Shown here piece by piece: positions 61,108 through 64,000 of a stretch of DNA of 64,000 bases. The position numbers were made by a program, and so were the translations under genes. Below the pieces are notes generated by a model. That model made no database searches. It worked only from the letters and a program-made list of their open reading frames with translations, and was not told where the DNA came from. The DNA is from Cucumis sativus (Eukaryota > Streptophyta > Magnoliopsida > Cucurbitales > Cucurbitaceae). The DNA is taken from assembly GCF_000004075.3 (NCBI RefSeq), contig NC_026657.2, forward strand, positions 40,038,732 to 40,102,731. The letters run 5' to 3'. The stretch's first letter is position 1. Every line of letters begins with the position of its first letter.

Positions 61108-62104
61108 TTAACCTAAAGCAGATCTGGTGATTTCATATACCAAGAAGCATGCTGCATTAGATGGGACACTACGAGCCATGGCAGGTCCAAAACCTTTGAA
61201 CAGGCCTTTGGTTCCTTCTAAGGCCATTATTTTTTTGAAGGCATCAATAGAGCCTGAGTACTTTGGGTTTCTGAAATCATCCACTTGAATCACACTCTTC
61301 ACCACATCAATTGGATACACAGCTAGCCAGAAGCCAGCTCCCGCTACACCCGCAGCCACCATCACAGGGACTTTTCCTAGATTCGACGTGTCTCGACCAC
61401 CTGCAAAGTATTGTTTTAGCAGTTCATATACACCAAAAACCACTGCATTCCCGGGTGCTTCTCTTGCCATAGTTGGAATTAAGCCCTTGAAAAGACCCTT
61501 CATTCCATTTGATTGGACAACATGCTTAGCTACATCAACTGGACCACCATACTTCACTGCCACACCAACTGGACCTGATGTTGCCAATGCGCTCTGAGCT
61601 TGCAATCTATTCATTAACAACAAATGATCGAGCTAAGGTTGTTAATGTCTTTATATAATAATTGGGGATGGAGTCACAAAATTCAGGACATTCAAGAAAA
61701 CGTTTTACAAACCTGCACTTGATCAACTCAGTTGGACAAGCTACAAAAGACACAGCAAAACCAGCTCCAGCCCCACAAATCACTTGTTGGCTAACTTCAA
61801 GAGAGGCACCAGGATAAGGCCTAAATAAGGACTCTAGTTGTCCCCTGACAGTGAACAGAACAGCATTTTGTGCAGCAACTGTAGCCAATGGAGCTCCCAT
61901 ACCTCTGTACAAACCTCTTGGACCGTCAGAAGCTAAAGTTTGTCTGAGAGCATCCATCGCTCCGGCATACTTGGGACGAAGACCAGGAAGGGGAACAGGT
62001 TGGCTTTGGAGCTTCACCTTAATTGTATCAAATGGGTGGCCACATATCAATTGAGCTGCTCCCCCAAGAGTTCCAGAAGCAAGATCTTTAGCCACATCCC
62101 CCAT
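61108..62104 (-). CDS. BOU: Mitochondrial carnitine/acylcarnitine carrier-like protein, BOU type (296 aa)
   Basis: Two exons on the minus strand, 62104-61713 and 61606-61108, are joined through a 106-bp intron that splits the Arg codon of ELIKCR. The product is a standard three-repeat mitochondrial carrier. The signature P-x-D/E-x-x-K/R is at P24-K29 (PFDTIK), P124-K129 (PTELIK) and P229-K234 (PIDVVK). Other landmarks are MGDVAKDLASGTLGG, GAPLATVAAQNAVLF, GAGAGFAVSF, GLFKGL and MARSVPSNAACFLVYE. These match the BOU ('a bout de souffle') group of plant inner-membrane carriers, required for photorespiration and early seedling growth; the true substrate is debated, with glutamate-related transport proposed. 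Full length, no broken motif. A GT donor at about 62216 suggests a short leader intron. Confidence 0.93.
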
Positions 62105-63514
62105 TTAGATGATGAACACTTTGCACTCTTTTTAAGTTCTTTAGTAATCTGTAATGTTATACCAAAATGGAATATCCATTAAACACACTGCTTGGCTTGA
62201 ACATGGAATATCATTACCGTTGAAGATTGCTTTGTAGGAAAATGAATCAATTTTTTTACCAAACCAAGAAAGACAAAGGAAGATTAAAGGAAGGAATTGA
62301 TAAGAACAAACAAGAAGTTTACAAATTGTTAGCTATAAGGAAGCACCCTTGTATGAAACTTTCAGTTAACACAACAAACAAACTAACATAAATACAAGAT
62401 ACTTGGCCATTCTCTCCTTCTTCTTAACCCATATGGCTATACATCATATAATATATATATATATACACACGCACATTCCTGCCTAATATCGAAGATATCA
62501 GCAATGATGACAGATTACTATTCAAGTATTGGTATAATTAAATTTCACACGTTCTAACAACTTAAACTTTTTATAGATCAATGATATAACACTGTCATGT
62601 CATAAACATTTGTAATGTCTTTTTCTCTTCGGTTAATACTCGTTAAGAGTGTTAATTTAAGTGCCGATATAATTAAATTAATTTCCACAACTTAAGAAAT
62701 TAAGCTTAATCACAAGAATTAACTTCTAAACTTAGGACGTGTTTGAGAGTGATAGTTAACTTTTAAAAAAAAAGTTTTAGGTATAATTAATTTTTAAGCA
62801 TTCCAATTTATGTTTGGTACCAAACTCTTAAAAGTAATTTTTTATGTATTTAGAATGAGATTTTTCAAAAAAAAAAAAAATTGATAAAATATTTAAGACA
62901 AAACTAATTAAACTTGATTTTTTCTATACACCATAAATATTTTATCAAAGGGTCTATTTGTTACCATTTTTCATTTAGAATTGATTATTTTATTATTATG
63001 TTTGGTTTAAAAAGTTAATTTAAAGTTACTCCATTGATCAAAATTGTATTTTCTATTTGAAAAAGAATTATGGAAAATATCTATTTTTGTTTATTCTACT
63101 ATTAAATTCTATATGAATACAAATATTGTAAAAATATTTCCTACCAATCACCTGATTTTCAGCTTTAGAAATCATTCATATATTTTTCTAAATAATTTCA
63201 TTTTTTTTGTGTTACCCGTAACAATTATCGATAGAATATAGAGGAATTGTAAAAAGTTACAAATTTAACCAAGTATAGCAAAATTTTCAAATTCTATTAA
63301 TAATAAAACTGACGTAATAGAAATCTATCAATTTTTTTTATTGATAGAATTTAAAATTGGTATAGCTTTTAAATATTTTAATTTATTTTACTATTTTAAA
63401 AAATGTTTGAGAATGTATGTACTGTTTTGTTCTAATAATTTAATTTTTTACACAAATGAATTTGCAAAAAGGGAATTAGATAACAAATTTGGGAAATATA
63501 TTCCCAATAAAAAA
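62105..63514. other. Intergenic, includes a cucurbit-type short repeat
   Basis: This is the BOU leader and promoter side, then AT-rich sequence. About 63250-63410 has the text 'aagtatagcaaaattttcaa', then tctatcaa-ttattgatagaat and ggtatagctttt, resembling the repeat near 12.8 kb and, from memory, a common cucurbit repeat with an inverted core. There is no coding exon that I can support. Confidence 0.4.
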
Positions 63515-63837
63515 TCAGCCTTTGAAATTATGGGGATGCATGCGACGAAAAATTGTAGATACCCCCTGGGAGAAAATTTGAATGAGCAACAAGAATGCAG
63601 CATTAAACTTACAAGTCTTCAACCCCATTTGATCGTCAAAATTAGCTTCAGATATCCATGGAAACGTTTTCAAGTAGAAAAAAAGAAGAGAAAAACATAG
63701 TGTGTGTGTGTGTGTATATATAGCATTGAAAACATTGAAGGAAAAAGAGTTGGAAATCTCACCAGAATGGAATGGGAAGAAAGGGAAGAGAGGAGAATGA
63801 GAAATGAGAGATCAGCAGAGAAGGCAGGGAGCTTCAT
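63515..63837 (-). CDS. Doubtful small secreted-peptide gene
   Basis: Two readings of the minus strand are possible. In the first, ATG at 63837 gives MKLPAFSADLSFLILLSSLS then SHSIL before a GTGAG donor; splicing to an acceptor after a pyrimidine tract (TTTTCTCCCAG near 63577) would add GVSTIFRRMHPHNFKG and a stop at 63515, about 41 residues in all. In the second, ATG at 63628 (about 90 bp after a TATATATA near 63719) gives an unspliced 37-residue ORF, MGLKTCKFNAAFLLLIQIFS then QGVSTIFRRMHPHNFKG. Both start with a signal-peptide-like segment and share the same tail. I know no homologue; it may be chance, or the 5' end of something else. Confidence 0.22.
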
Positions 63838-64000
63838 TTGGAGTTGAAGGCTCTTTATCCCGGCGGGCCGACGGCTATCTTTTCTGCTTTTTTGGTTCAG
63901 TGTTGAAAAAAGTAAGAGGGTGGGAAGATAGAAGACAAAGATATGGTCATGGGAGATAAAAAGACCTTCTACTTTGACCACTCTTTTCAAAACAACTATC

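Noticed and set aside
1-64000. CRISPR array, operon, phage or bacterial mobile element
   Set aside because: The window is plant nuclear DNA with introns and plant-specific genes; the direct repeats seen are coding repeats or microsatellites, not spacer-separated arrays.

Overview
The window is nuclear DNA of a flowering plant. It is very AT-rich, genes are far apart, introns are GT-AG, and the recognisable proteins are plant-specific: a MYC2 bHLH factor, a PYR1/PYL1 abscisic-acid receptor, a HAIKU1-type VQ protein, a BOU-type mitochondrial carrier and an AGD-type ArfGAP. Short repeats of the kind I associate with cucurbit genomes (12.76-12.87 kb and 63.25-63.41 kb) make a Cucumis-like cucurbit the best guess. 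That species-level call is inference from memory.

Left part (1-14.6 kb): a local family of secreted, repeat-rich, probably cell-wall proteins. It holds a 5'-partial glycine-rich protein (to 1595), a decayed copy in reverse orientation (4060-4496, minus), a 915-residue protein built from about twelve 57-residue repeats (7340-10087) and a small Gly/Tyr/Ser-rich protein (13926-14294). The last three share a signal peptide, and their promoters can be aligned by eye. A further promoter copy at about 12185-12500 has no gene behind it. Remnants of a CACTA-type DNA transposon and an LTR-type element lie among them.

Middle (14.6-45 kb): a three-exon unnamed plant protein (minus, 14608-15614); a seven-exon ArfGAP (minus, 16593-18896); about 14 kb with no gene I can support; intronless MYC2 (33341-35407) with upstream AUGs in its leader; a 113-residue plant protein of unknown role (37477-37818); a short protein with a bZIP-type basic region but no clear zipper (minus, 39329-39817) and a long 5' UTR intron carrying LTR fragments; and an IKU1-like VQ protein (43865-44845).

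Right part (45-64 kb): mostly intergenic, with an intronless PYL1-like ABA receptor (minus, 52763-53461), a four-exon unnamed protein (minus, 57782-59678), a two-exon BOU-like carrier (minus, 61108-62104) and a doubtful small secreted-peptide candidate near the right edge.

MYC2 (jasmonate) and PYL1 (abscisic acid) are hormone-signalling genes but lie about 17 kb apart and are not otherwise linked here. The only locus that looks like a co-evolving unit is the repeat-protein cluster on the left. All exon boundaries were read by hand from splice consensus and frame continuity, not from transcripts.
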